In this document: positions 46,185 to 55,726 of the stretch, piece after piece | Layout: each line of letters opens with the position of its first letter | Numbering within the stretch: position 1 is the stretch's first letter | Source of the DNA: HGW-17 sp964516435 | GTDB lineage: Bacteria; Myxococcota_A; Polyangia; HGW-17 | Reading direction: 5' to 3' | DNA: 64,000 bases | Assembly: GCA_964516435.1 (NCBI GenBank) | Contig: CAZEZP010000078.1 | Coordinates: 124,001 to 188,000 of the forward strand | The notes under the pieces: generated by a model | What the model was told of the DNA's origin: nothing | The model's database searches: none | The model's input: the letters and a program-made list of their open reading frames with translations, nothing else | Translations under genes and position numbers: made by a program

Positions 46185-46778
46185 ATGTCGGATCCGAAAC
46201 AGGCCTTTTTTCAGGAAATACGGAAAAGAATCCGCAACCATCCGGAAGGTGGCGTGCTGGAGGTCATGGATGCCATCCTGAAACTTTTCAACATGCTTCC
46301 GCCGAGTCATTCCTGGGGGCAATCCGATGCCTGGATGGAAAAGTTCCAGAAATTGATCGTAGCCATCGATTTTTGCGTGCATTCGGCGGGAATGGAAACG
46401 GAAAAGCAGAAAATCGCGCAGTTGCAGGAAAAGATTGAAAAAAACCAGAATGAGAAAAAAGCACTTGAAGATACGATTCAAAATTTGGAAAATACGCTGG
46501 GATTGGAAAACAAGACGCTGGCCGATTTGCGCGCACTCCTGGAGCAATTGCAGAGCATCGAATTCTTTTTGTCAGCAAACGAGTCCGTGCGCGTCTTGAG
46601 AGATCGGCTCAAGGACGACCAGCAGTTTTGCGTTTCGCTTCCGCAATGGCGCAAGGAGTATGAGAAAGACATGGAAAAAGCCCTGCAGCATCTCACGGAA
46701 GCCGAAAAGATCGTGCAAGTCATCAGCGAGGAATTCGAGCGGCATACCCGGGAAATCCAGGAACGCAACGGAAGGTAA
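46185..46778 (+). CDS. Small coiled-coil protein between ATPase and phosphatase
   Basis: 197 residues: a globular N-terminus (about 1-65), a strong coiled coil at about residues 66-112 (KIAQLQEKIEKNQNEKKALE), and a helical C-terminal part. No enzyme motif. It lies 9 bases after the tandem AAA gene and 9 bases before the phosphatase gene. It may be an adaptor or ATPase substrate. Confidence 0.6.
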   Translation: MSDPKQAFFQEIRKRIRNHPEGGVLEVMDAILKLFNMLPPSHSWGQSDAWMEKFQKLIVAIDFCVHSAGMETEKQKIAQLQEKIEKNQNEKKALEDTIQNLENTLGLENKTLADLRALLEQLQSIEFFLSANESVRVLRDRLKDDQQFCVSLPQWRKEYEKDMEKALQHLTEAEKIVQVISEEFERHTREIQERNGR

Positions 46779-46787
46779 GGAGAAAGA

Positions 46788-48560
46788 ATGCTATTCGAGA
46801 TGAAAGAACTCAGTGCTGAAGAATTTGAAGAGCGGGTCGCCTTCTGGAGTGAGCGGCTGAATAGCAATCGGGTGAAATGTACGCCCGGCCATATGCGCTA
46901 TTACATCGCCGCGCCCCGGCAATCGGAACTGGTGCTGGTCCAGAATGTGGCGGGTTTTTCCCAATGTTTTCTGGAAAAAGCAGATTTTTCACCCCTTTCC
47001 AGGATTCTTCCCACGGGAAAGGAACTCATTCGCCGGCTACTCGATGGGGATTCCGAAGAACGCCGGATTCTGGAAACGCTGGCGGATGCGCTGGATCAAC
47101 TCGGTTCATACAACCGGCATGTTTTCTGGCTGGATCCCGATCTGATCCTGTGGGATGGCAGCCGCATCCTGTTTCATCCTTTCGCGTGGCCCCAGATGTT
47201 CGTTTCCGACGAAACCGTCGTCAATCCGGAAATCCGGAACCAGTATGGCTACAAGATGGCCGTAAAAAATCCACGGATTGCCGCAGGCCAGATCGACAGC
47301 GACCTGGAGCGGGTCGCCTTCCTGTATTTTTTGCTGGAGTTGCTTTTCCCCGAGGTTCCATTCCGGAAAATGGACCGGACCATGATCCCCAAATTCCTCA
47401 AGTATTTTTCGAGGGCAGGTGTGTTTATGAAAAAATTTTTGTCGCGCTGGTTTGGAAAATCGCAAAATGAAAAGATTGCGGAAAAACCGCGGGAGATGCT
47501 TCAGGGCATCATCGGCGCGGCCAAGAACAATCCGCTGGCGCCACTTCCCTATCAGGAAGCGCGATATGAATGCGAGTATGATGTGCGCCGCGGGAGACAC
47601 AAGAAGGGAACGCACAGCGAAGACGAATATGAAGTGATTGAATCCGGAAAGCACGAGAAGAGCCGGTATTTCATCTTCGTGAGCGATGGCGTGAGCACGG
47701 CGGATTTCGGGGATGGGGACGGCATGGTCCGTTTCCTGCGCGATCAGGTGCAAAATCAGAAGGAACAGATTGCATCCTTCCTGGATTCATTGCCCACGGA
47801 TGATGCAAGGAAGTTTGCGGAAGAAAGCCGCTCTTTTCTGCTTGATTTGTGCCGCAAATTGAATGAGGCCGCTATTGAAAAACTCAATGAGCAACTGAAA
47901 AAGGAAAGCAAATCGGCCGAAGACATCCAGCATCCCATGAGCGCCACGCTCGTGCTGGGCGTGGTGTGCGGCAACTGGGTGCATTTCGTTCACATGGGCG
48001 ACAGCGAGGTGATTTTCGTGCGGGGTGCAGATGCGTACATTCTGAATACGCCGCACAACGGGCTGCGCGACCGGCTTCTCGAAGAAGCGGCCCATGCGCA
48101 GGAAATCCGCTCCCGCGTCGATGGGGACGAAGAACTGACGCTCGTCATTCCGGAATTTTCCATCGAGCAGGGGCGATTCGTCTCCAGTCTGGATGCCAAT
48201 GCCCTGGAAAGTGTTTCCCTGTATCTGCAGAAGGGGGATTTGCTGCTGTTCTGCACGGATGGCCTGCTCAGTTGTCTGGGACACAATCCCGCCCAGCGGG
48301 AGGATGCCCTTCCGGAGTTGCTTCGCATCCTGCGGGAAACCGATGCGCTTCCTTTCTATGACCGGATCCAGAAGTTGCTCGATGAAGCCAAGAAAACGGG
48401 GGAAGACGACGTGGCCGTGGTGGGACTGAAGAACATGGGACTGCCCGTTGCAACTTTGGCATCGGGGCAGGAAAAGGAAAGGGAGAAGCCAGGTTCCAGG
48501 GAAAAGGAATCCAGTATTTCTATTACAATCAGGGATTCAAAAAAAGAACGTAAATTATAA
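46788..48560 (+). CDS. PP2C-like Ser/Thr phosphatase with N-terminal extra domain
   Basis: 590 residues. Residues about 255-560 carry PP2C metal-site motifs: FVSDGVSTADFGDG (for DGVGG), MGDSEVIFVRGADAY (GDSR-like), LFCTDGLLSCL and GEDDVAVVGL at the end. HSEDEYEVI before the first motif stands where R-x-N-x-D normally is, so the N-terminal metal site is divergent but acidic. Residues 1-245 are not recognised. It would reverse phosphorylation by the kinase encoded 2.4 kb downstream. ATAAAGGAG after the stop is the ribosome site of the next gene. Confidence 0.85.
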   Translation: MLFEMKELSAEEFEERVAFWSERLNSNRVKCTPGHMRYYIAAPRQSELVLVQNVAGFSQCFLEKADFSPLSRILPTGKELIRRLLDGDSEERRILETLADALDQLGSYNRHVFWLDPDLILWDGSRILFHPFAWPQMFVSDETVVNPEIRNQYGYKMAVKNPRIAAGQIDSDLERVAFLYFLLELLFPEVPFRKMDRTMIPKFLKYFSRAGVFMKKFLSRWFGKSQNEKIAEKPREMLQGIIGAAKNNPLAPLPYQEARYECEYDVRRGRHKKGTHSEDEYEVIESGKHEKSRYFIFVSDGVSTADFGDGDGMVRFLRDQVQNQKEQIASFLDSLPTDDARKFAEESRSFLLDLCRKLNEAAIEKLNEQLKKESKSAEDIQHPMSATLVLGVVCGNWVHFVHMGDSEVIFVRGADAYILNTPHNGLRDRLLEEAAHAQEIRSRVDGDEELTLVIPEFSIEQGRFVSSLDANALESVSLYLQKGDLLLFCTDGLLSCLGHNPAQREDALPELLRILRETDALPFYDRIQKLLDEAKKTGEDDVAVVGLKNMGLPVATLASGQEKEREKPGSREKESSISITIRDSKKERKL

Positions 48561-48583
48561 TAAATATAAAGGAGATTTGAAGC

Positions 48584-49888
48584 ATGTCGGAAGGAAAAGT
48601 CATTCTCACCATGTATTCCAACCCGGATTACCTTCCGGGCAACCAGGTAGACCAGGTCATCGAGGGGGTGCTGGTCGTGGAGCCGCCGACGTCCAGCCAG
48701 AACGTCCAGACGGGCACGGATCTCGTGCTGCTGCTCGACTCCAGCGGTTCCATGAATGAAGCCTACTATGACGTGGGCATGTCCAAGCGCCAGAAGGTGG
48801 TGGAAGCCGTCCGTTCGCTTCTGCCGCTCATGTCGGATCTGGATACGCTGACATTCATCAGTTTCAATACAGGCGCTACTTTGTTGCTGGATCATGAGCG
48901 CAGGTCGGCATCCACCCGCATCGAAACCTGCCTGCAGGAATACATGGGCCAGGATGGCGGCACCAATTTCGAAGCCGCCATGCAGGTAGCCAGCACGGTG
49001 TGCCAGAACCGGGTCAACCCCGTTACCCGGCTCATTTTTTTGACGGATGGGCACGCATATGGCGGCAACCCCCAGCGGGCCGTTGAAATTGCCGGGCGTA
49101 TGGCCAGTCAGGGAATCATGATCGATTCCATGGGCATTGGCGCCGAATTCAATTTCGATTACATGCGTCAGTTTTCCGCCCTCTGTGCTGGCATCACGGA
49201 AAACCTCGCCCGGGAGGCCAATCCGCAGGTGATATTCCGCAACATCCTGCGTTCCGGCCAGCGCACGATAGCTGCCAACCTCCAGTTGCAGGTGTTTTTC
49301 GGGAATCACGTGCGCGACGTGGAAATCTACCAGTGCGCGCCCGAAAAGCGCTCGCTGTCCGCCTCTTCCACCACGAGTGCCCATGGGACGTTCTACCAGA
49401 TGCTCATCGGGGATTTGTCCATGGGAAATCCCAAGCAGTTCGTCATGCGCTGCCATGCGGACCTGCCGGATGCCTCCTATGTCAAACTGGCGGATATCCT
49501 GGTTACCTACCGGGATCCCGCGACCGGCAACCCGGGAAAGATGGAAATCGCCTGGACGATCAACCTGTCGAAAGACGACAAAAACGTGCGCTATGACAGT
49601 TTCGTGCGCGACTGCCTGCGGGAAGTGGAACTGCTCATTGGTCTGGAACAGGCCTTGCGCCTCTACCAGAATGGCAACATCGCCGAGTGCCTGAAGAAAA
49701 TGGACGGTCTGATCAAGGATGCCCGGAGCCTGGGCGACGTGGAGCAGGAGCGCATGCTGAGAAAGGCTTTTGAAAAGGTTCAGCGCAACGAGAATCTTTC
49801 CCAGGAGGAACTCAACCGGATGCTACATCGCTCCTCGCGATCGAGCCGGGTGCGCACGACACAGCCGAAGAATACATCCACGTTGTAA
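48584..49888 (+). CDS. vWA-domain protein (TerY-like)
   Basis: 434 residues. The von Willebrand A domain (about residues 45-215) has a complete MIDAS site: D52-SSGS56, a threonine in GGTNFEAA and FLTDGHAYGG for the last aspartate. After it come a beta-rich domain and helical segments. It lacks a signal peptide, so it is cytoplasmic. In TerY-P triads a vWA protein works with a PP2C phosphatase and a kinase; all three are present here within 7 kb, with the FHA protein in between. Confidence 0.88.
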   Translation: MSEGKVILTMYSNPDYLPGNQVDQVIEGVLVVEPPTSSQNVQTGTDLVLLLDSSGSMNEAYYDVGMSKRQKVVEAVRSLLPLMSDLDTLTFISFNTGATLLLDHERRSASTRIETCLQEYMGQDGGTNFEAAMQVASTVCQNRVNPVTRLIFLTDGHAYGGNPQRAVEIAGRMASQGIMIDSMGIGAEFNFDYMRQFSALCAGITENLAREANPQVIFRNILRSGQRTIAANLQLQVFFGNHVRDVEIYQCAPEKRSLSASSTTSAHGTFYQMLIGDLSMGNPKQFVMRCHADLPDASYVKLADILVTYRDPATGNPGKMEIAWTINLSKDDKNVRYDSFVRDCLREVELLIGLEQALRLYQNGNIAECLKKMDGLIKDARSLGDVEQERMLRKAFEKVQRNENLSQEELNRMLHRSSRSSRVRTTQPKNTSTL

Positions 49889-49900
49889 TCGAGGTGTTGC

Positions 49901-50956
49901 ATGACGCAGAAAGCCTTTCTTTGTGCGGGCACTTCATCGAACAACTATTTATTCAACCCATTTTATCCAGAAACGGACGTAGAATGGACCATTCCGGAGA
50001 ACTTTCCGGAAGAAAACGTTCAACTTCACAAGGATGAGAACGGACATCTGCACATCCAGTGCAAGGAAGCCGATGATGTCTATGTTTTCATCTGCAACCG
50101 GGGGGACATGAAACAGGAAATCGAGAGCCGGTTTGTACGGTTGCCGGAAGTCCTGGAGATTCCCGTGAATGGTTCCTGGCAGTTCCCGCTTTTGGACGGT
50201 GCCGTTTCTCTGCAATGCGAGATGCTGCCGGAAATCGGTCGTCTGGAGCGTTCGCAGGCCGGAAATGAATGGAAACTGATGCCTTTGCAAGAAGGATATG
50301 CCACATGCACCTGCGTATGGGGTGAAGAAAAAAAATATAAAGTGCAGTCCCAGTTCCGGCTGCGTATCATCCAGGTATCCACGTACTTCGCTCCGTCCGA
50401 ATCGAGCCGTCCCGGAATTTTGGCTTCCCCGGACAATGCGAGGGATTCCCTTTCGGCGGCCGCAGATTCTCGGCAAACGGGGCAGGAAGCATCCGGAAAA
50501 ACCGGGATACAGGCGCAGGATTCCGATTCTCCGGCGGATTCCCTGGCATCCCCCAATTCTTTATCGGGAAGTTGGACGGGAAGCATCGATGCCGTTCCAG
50601 AGTTGCGCGGCCCCGTTTTTCTGGTCGTGCGGAAAAAAAATGGAACGGAAGAAATTTCGCGCCATTCCGTGGGATTGGGAAAGAGTCTCGTCGTGGGTAG
50701 GGCTTCCGGATCGGCGCCGCTGGCCGTGGATGTGGATCTCGCTCCCCATCTTTCCAGGGAGAACCGGGACCTGTGTTCCCGCAACCAGTTGCGCGTATTC
50801 ATTTCCAACAACCGGGTATACGTGAAAAACATTGGAAGCGTGGATGTCGAACTGGATGACGGAAAACTGCTGCCGGCCGGACAGGGGATGTTTCTGGCCG
50901 TTGGCCGACAGTTGGAAATCGCAGGAGAGATTGCGCTGACGCTGCAGGAAGGATGA
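49901..50956 (+). CDS. FHA-domain protein
   Basis: 351 residues. The C-terminal part, about residues 250-351, is an FHA-like beta sandwich: SLVVGRASGSAPLAVD holds the G-R motif, LSRENRD stands for the S-x-x-H segment with a changed histidine, and VYVKNIGSVDVELDDG is the N-G-T-like loop with changed residues. Binding of phospho-threonine is therefore plausible but not certain. Residues 1-165 are beta-rich and unknown; 170-235 is a Ser/Ala-rich linker. It lies 12 bases after the vWA gene and 1 base before the kinase gene. Confidence 0.75.
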   Translation: MTQKAFLCAGTSSNNYLFNPFYPETDVEWTIPENFPEENVQLHKDENGHLHIQCKEADDVYVFICNRGDMKQEIESRFVRLPEVLEIPVNGSWQFPLLDGAVSLQCEMLPEIGRLERSQAGNEWKLMPLQEGYATCTCVWGEEKKYKVQSQFRLRIIQVSTYFAPSESSRPGILASPDNARDSLSAAADSRQTGQEASGKTGIQAQDSDSPADSLASPNSLSGSWTGSIDAVPELRGPVFLVVRKKNGTEEISRHSVGLGKSLVVGRASGSAPLAVDVDLAPHLSRENRDLCSRNQLRVFISNNRVYVKNIGSVDVELDDGKLLPAGQGMFLAVGRQLEIAGEIALTLQEG

Positions 50957-50957
50957 C

Positions 50958-53288
50958 ATGCTGCCCACCATCAGGACCTTCGAGAACAAGGGCGTACAGT
51001 ACCAGATTCCAGAAACCCTGCAGCAGGGCCGCTACCGAGTCACCGGGGTGCTGGCCCGCGGGGGAATGGGAATCATCTACAAGGCGCTGGATACGCGTCT
51101 GCACAACAAGATGGTGCTGATCAAGAGCCTCATCTACAAACCATCCATTTTCCAGTACAAAAGCGACAAGGCGCGTGATGAGGAAATCCTCGCCCGGCGG
51201 GAGCAGATGCGTTCCGAGAAGGTCGTATTGCAATACTTGTGGGAACGCGGTATTGGTGGGGTTCCAATCGTCCTGGATGCATTCGAGGATTTCAATCCCA
51301 TGCTCCACGGTCCGCACCGGGACGAATCCACGGGCGATCTGTACACGTGCAGTGAGTTTTCAACTTCGGATCCCTATCTGGTGCTCAATTATTTCGACGG
51401 GGTTCCCGTTGGCGACTGGGTGTTGGCAGACCCGACGCAACGGCAGAATTTTGCCAAAAGGATTCTGGTCAGCATCACCAAGATTCTGGAGGTGTTGCAT
51501 CAACCCTACCGGATGACACTGACGGATGGCCGGGAAATCGTCCTGCAATGCATCTATGGCGACATGAAGCCGGGAAACATCATTCACACCACGGACAAGT
51601 CCATCGTGCTGATCGATCTGGGCAGCGTCGTCAAGAAAATCAATGGCAATATCGAAGGCATCATCACCACCACGCCGGGCTACTGCGCGCCCGAGGTCAA
51701 CGAGCAGCTGCAGAATTCCATCCTTGCGGCGGATGTCACTCCTGCGGTGGATGTCTACTCGCTGGCCGCCACGCTCTACGAAATCCTGGCCCGGCAGCCC
51801 CCGGCAGTTTCCATGGGCCACAACCAGTTCGATTTTTCCTTGATTCGCAGGGATTTTCCGGCATGGGAAAAATTTTTACTCACAGCGCTCGATGAACTTC
51901 CACAGAACCGGTTTCAGAACATGGCGCAGATGCGTGCGGCTTACTATGCCATGGTGGAAGGAAAAACACAGGCAAGTCCACCCGTTGATCGCGGCGAGAT
52001 TTCCCGCCGGCTCATGCCGCCGCAGCGGCGGGTTTTCTTTGCTTTTCCGGGCTGGGAAACCCGCCATGAACATTGGGAGCAGAGAATCTTCCTGATGGCC
52101 ACCCTGCAGAAGTTGGCCGGCAATTTCTATCTCAATGCCCAAGGGCTGTATGTAGACGCTTCCCGGTTGACTCCTTTGATACCGTTGACTTCCGTGGAAA
52201 GAACGATGTATTTTCCTTCCTTGAAGTTGCAGTTGCAACAGGTATCGAAGATTTTATGCAAAAACAAGGTTTATTTGCCTGAATTGCTGGAAGAGTATTT
52301 TTCAGATGAATATTTTTATATAATTTATAAAAGCAAGCAGGGGAATTCCATCAACAAGGATAACCCGGATAAAAATTACATATACAAGAGAATTTCCAGG
52401 ATCATCAATACATTCATCGACATGCATGCCAGCGGCATTCTCCTGCCCGAGATTTCCTGGGATGAAATCCGGTTCGACATCACGGATGCGCCGTTGTTCA
52501 CCCATGTTTCCCGCCTTACCCATTTGGAGCATCCGCAGCAAGCCTTTCCGCAGTTCCTGCTGCGGATGCTCCAGCCGCGGCATTCGGCGCCGGAAATCGT
52601 GCAACTCAATGAATTCAACGAAAAAACCTACAGCTACCTGGTGGGCCGGCTGCTGCTGGAATTTTTGGCCGATGCCCGCCGGATTTCGTTGGATGACATA
52701 TATCGGGGACAGGATTTTCTGGAAAAAGATGCGCTCGAGTCCTGGGCAGGACATCTTACGAACGATCCCGTGCTGCAGAAGTTTCTGTTGCATTCCCTGG
52801 CCATTCCATTGAATTTCCGGGCGTCCCTGTGGGATCTTCGCAGCCTGCTGGCCGACGGAGATATAAACACCCATCAGAGAGCGGGACACGCCGCCGCCGT
52901 GCAGGGGAATCTGATTACGATCCTCTCCAATTTCCATTTGGATTATCAACGGATCTATGCACGGGCTCTCGAGGTTTTTGGAAAGAGGATTCTGTATCAA
53001 TCATTTGCCGTCCGGAGAAATGGCGGTACGACCAAATTACCCTCCTTCGTGCAAGTCGTTGTGCATGCCCAGCCGGAAGTCGCCCTGCAGCAAATTCTCC
53101 AGCAGCATGCCCAGCCGTATCTGATCCTGTGCATCAATTCGCACCACGATGCATGTTTTCAGGTCATCGATCGTCATGCCCGGAATTTTAAGGGGATATT
53201 CATCCTGACAGACAATTTCAATTATTCCTTCCGGCATGCCAACGTGCATGTTCAGACGCTGCTCGAATTTCAGAAGAGGGGAACATGA
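50958..53288 (+). CDS. Ser/Thr protein kinase with long C-terminal region
   Basis: 776 residues. The Hanks-type kinase domain spans about residues 20-310: glycine loop ARGGMG near 36, lysine in VLIKSL, catalytic loop Y-G-D202-MKPGN207 (HRD changed to YGD) and the metal motif D220-LG (DFG changed to DLG), then TPGYCAPEV. Core catalytic residues are kept, so it should be active. There is no transmembrane helix or PASTA domain, so it is soluble. Residues 330-776 are not recognised; parts near 340-500 are beta-rich. The 52250-52390 stretch is AT-rich. Its stop overlaps the histidine kinase gene. Confidence 0.85.
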   Translation: MLPTIRTFENKGVQYQIPETLQQGRYRVTGVLARGGMGIIYKALDTRLHNKMVLIKSLIYKPSIFQYKSDKARDEEILARREQMRSEKVVLQYLWERGIGGVPIVLDAFEDFNPMLHGPHRDESTGDLYTCSEFSTSDPYLVLNYFDGVPVGDWVLADPTQRQNFAKRILVSITKILEVLHQPYRMTLTDGREIVLQCIYGDMKPGNIIHTTDKSIVLIDLGSVVKKINGNIEGIITTTPGYCAPEVNEQLQNSILAADVTPAVDVYSLAATLYEILARQPPAVSMGHNQFDFSLIRRDFPAWEKFLLTALDELPQNRFQNMAQMRAAYYAMVEGKTQASPPVDRGEISRRLMPPQRRVFFAFPGWETRHEHWEQRIFLMATLQKLAGNFYLNAQGLYVDASRLTPLIPLTSVERTMYFPSLKLQLQQVSKILCKNKVYLPELLEEYFSDEYFYIIYKSKQGNSINKDNPDKNYIYKRISRIINTFIDMHASGILLPEISWDEIRFDITDAPLFTHVSRLTHLEHPQQAFPQFLLRMLQPRHSAPEIVQLNEFNEKTYSYLVGRLLLEFLADARRISLDDIYRGQDFLEKDALESWAGHLTNDPVLQKFLLHSLAIPLNFRASLWDLRSLLADGDINTHQRAGHAAAVQGNLITILSNFHLDYQRIYARALEVFGKRILYQSFAVRRNGGTTKLPSFVQVVVHAQPEVALQQILQQHAQPYLILCINSHHDACFQVIDRHARNFKGIFILTDNFNYSFRHANVHVQTLLEFQKRGT

Positions 53289-54730
53289 ACTCGCCGGTTT
53301 ATGAGGAAACCCGGAAAAAGGCGCTCGAGGCGCTCCGGAACAAGGACTACGAGTCGTCATTTCTGCTGCACCTCCAGCAACTCGAATGGTTGCGGCGGGA
53401 ACCGGTGGACGTGGAGAATCTCCAGGAACGCCAGCGGGTGCTCAACAACCTGCTGGTGAGCCTGCATGGCCGCATCCAGCGCGGGCAGGCGGAAAATCCA
53501 CGGGAATCCTGCCGGTTGTTCCAGGATTTTCTGAAGGAATACCTGGACGTATCCGGAAACATTCCATTCGAACAGCGCCGCCGGGGAGCCGATAATGTCA
53601 TTTCGGACCTCTACCGCCATGCCCTGCGCGTGACGCTGCTGCAGGTAACGGAAGACGATGGCATTTCCCTGCAGGAACAGGAAAGGCAACTCAAGTGGCA
53701 TGTGCGGGATATTTACGACCGGTTCTTCCAGGTATTTTGCCGTGATGGCGCTTTCCCATATGAAATTTTGCTCGATCCATCTATGGATATGTTGTATTTT
53801 GAACGTCGAAATATTTTGCGTAAAGGTCATTTGCAGCAAAATTATTATAATACAATCTGGATGGCAGAGGTGTTCCTGCAATTTTTCTCGGGAGAGCATA
53901 TGGCACGGGTGCGCTCCGAGATCCTGCTGCTGTGCAGTGATGTGAGCCAGTTTCTGCCGCCGCCCCCTGAACATTCCCGGATGCGGTTTGCCGCCGAAAT
54001 GCAGGCGATTTCGTGGCTGGACAAAAGTCTGGCGGAATATCCGGAAAACCGGGTGGCACGCGAACGCCGCCAGCAACTGGTTTCGTTCCTCACGGCGGCC
54101 GAGCAGATCAACCGTTTCCGCCATGATGTCGTTTCCAAGATCGAATCCATCCGGGGAATCCTGGGGAAACTGCAGGAAAGGAATCCCGATGGGGAAAGCC
54201 GGCAGCAACTGCAGGCCGCCATGGTCCACGTGCGCACCATTCTGGGTTCGTTCCGCCTGACCATGCGCGAGCGACCCTCTTTGCGGGGCGTAGCGTCCAT
54301 GGAATCGTTCCTGGAACGCTTCGCGGATGCAGATGTCACGGCCAAACTGCAGGGAACTCCGCGGCCGGTGGTGACGGACGAGGAATATCTGGCTCTCGTG
54401 GTGCAGAACCTGGTGCAAAATGCCCGGGAGGCCTATGCCCGGAACCGGATTTCCGGCGGGCAGGTGCATGTCGTGTTCGATTACGACCGTCTGGCGCTGG
54501 AAGTTCGGGATTGGGCCGGCGGCATTCCGGAGGAATTGCGTGCCAATGACAAATTGTTTGAGCCCTATGCCTCTTCCAAGGGCATCCAGCAGAATGCTGG
54601 TCTTGGTCTGGCCAATGTGCGGGAAGCCTGCCGGCTGCTGGAAGCTTCGATACGGTACGAAATCCTGAAACAGGATGGCCATACAGGTACGGTTTTCATT
54701 ATCACACTGAAAGAACCAGAAAGGGATTGA
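53285..54730 (+). CDS. Soluble histidine kinase
   Basis: 481 residues without membrane segments. Residues about 1-265 are helical and unknown, perhaps a sensor or interaction part. The dimerisation helix shows RFRHDVVSKIESIRG with H280 as probable phospho-acceptor, and the GHKL ATPase part has the N box NLVQNAREAY (N375 and N379), G1 as DWAGGIPEE and G2 as NAGLGLANVREA. It is followed by a response regulator gene 3 bases later, an obvious pair. It overlaps the Ser/Thr kinase gene by 4 bases. Confidence 0.88.
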   Translation: MNSPVYEETRKKALEALRNKDYESSFLLHLQQLEWLRREPVDVENLQERQRVLNNLLVSLHGRIQRGQAENPRESCRLFQDFLKEYLDVSGNIPFEQRRRGADNVISDLYRHALRVTLLQVTEDDGISLQEQERQLKWHVRDIYDRFFQVFCRDGAFPYEILLDPSMDMLYFERRNILRKGHLQQNYYNTIWMAEVFLQFFSGEHMARVRSEILLLCSDVSQFLPPPPEHSRMRFAAEMQAISWLDKSLAEYPENRVARERRQQLVSFLTAAEQINRFRHDVVSKIESIRGILGKLQERNPDGESRQQLQAAMVHVRTILGSFRLTMRERPSLRGVASMESFLERFADADVTAKLQGTPRPVVTDEEYLALVVQNLVQNAREAYARNRISGGQVHVVFDYDRLALEVRDWAGGIPEELRANDKLFEPYASSKGIQQNAGLGLANVREACRLLEASIRYEILKQDGHTGTVFIITLKEPERD

Positions 54731-54733
54731 AAC

Positions 54734-55726
54734 ATGCGTTCACTCAAAATCTTGATCATGGACGATGAAATCTTTGCCAATGACCAGAATCCGGCTATCC
54801 AGGCCGCCCAGCGCCTGCTTGAGGAAGGGCATCTTGTGCAGGTGACCGACCGGATGTCGGAAGTGCTGGGGGGCCTGCAGAAGAAGTTTTTCGATGTCTA
54901 TGTGCTGGATATCGACATGTCCCTGGTGCAGGACATCGACAATGCCAGCGGTTCCAATGTCGGCCGGGCGCTTCGGAAATTCAGTTCGCTGACCAACATC
55001 GTCGTCTTCAGTGCGCGCGGCGAGGTGCCCGACTGGTTCACGGCCGCCAACTACCATTTCCAGGGATACGTATTCAAGGGCGATGACGGTGTGGAGAATC
55101 TGGCCCGCCATATCCGGGAACTGGCCGAGCGTCCGATTCCGGTGCCCCGCTTCGATCTCGGAGAACTCGAGCCGCCTTCGCGGGTTCTCGTGTACCGCCA
55201 TCCCAGCCTGGGAGAACGCTTTGCGCCCGAGCGCATCCGTCCCTGGATCCAAGCCGTTTATCCCGATGCGGAAATCCATGTTTGCACGCAGTTGCAGGAA
55301 GTCGTGGATTTCCAGCAGGAATGCGGCTGCATTCTGCTCTTGCACACCATGTTCCGGGACCAGGAGAGCACCTGGAGCGATTTGGAGCGGATTTTTGGGC
55401 GCCAGCCCAGACCGCATGTCATCGTGGCCGTGGATAGTTCCGGGGATACGCCCCAGACGCATCGCGGCACCATTCTGAATCTGGTAAACCGGCATCCGTT
55501 CCGCCTTCTGGACCTTGCGGATCCCCGTTTCGAATCCAGTCTGCAGCAGGCCATCGAACGCTCCCGTTTCTGGTATGGCCGCCAGGAAGTATTCGAATAT
55601 CCCGAGGAATTCCGGGATCGCATCGGCATGCCACTGACGGCAGAAGACGTGGCCTTGATCCGCGAGCAGGATGAGCGTTTCGATGAACTTTCAATGCAGG
55701 ACGAGGGGGATGATCATGAAGCATGA
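54734..55726 (+). CDS. Response regulator, receiver plus a second receiver-like domain
   Basis: 330 residues. The first 125 residues are a receiver domain: acidic pair D10-D11, phospho-acceptor in LDIDM (D59, or D61), S93 in FSARGE and K115 in YVFKGDD. Residues about 155-300 have alternating strands and helices (VLVYRHPSLGE, ILLLHTMF, HVIVAVDSSGD) like a degenerate second receiver without the acidic site. No DNA-binding domain is visible, so it should act through protein contacts. Partner of the histidine kinase just upstream. Confidence 0.85.
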   Translation: MRSLKILIMDDEIFANDQNPAIQAAQRLLEEGHLVQVTDRMSEVLGGLQKKFFDVYVLDIDMSLVQDIDNASGSNVGRALRKFSSLTNIVVFSARGEVPDWFTAANYHFQGYVFKGDDGVENLARHIRELAERPIPVPRFDLGELEPPSRVLVYRHPSLGERFAPERIRPWIQAVYPDAEIHVCTQLQEVVDFQQECGCILLLHTMFRDQESTWSDLERIFGRQPRPHVIVAVDSSGDTPQTHRGTILNLVNRHPFRLLDLADPRFESSLQQAIERSRFWYGRQEVFEYPEEFRDRIGMPLTAEDVALIREQDERFDELSMQDEGDDHEA

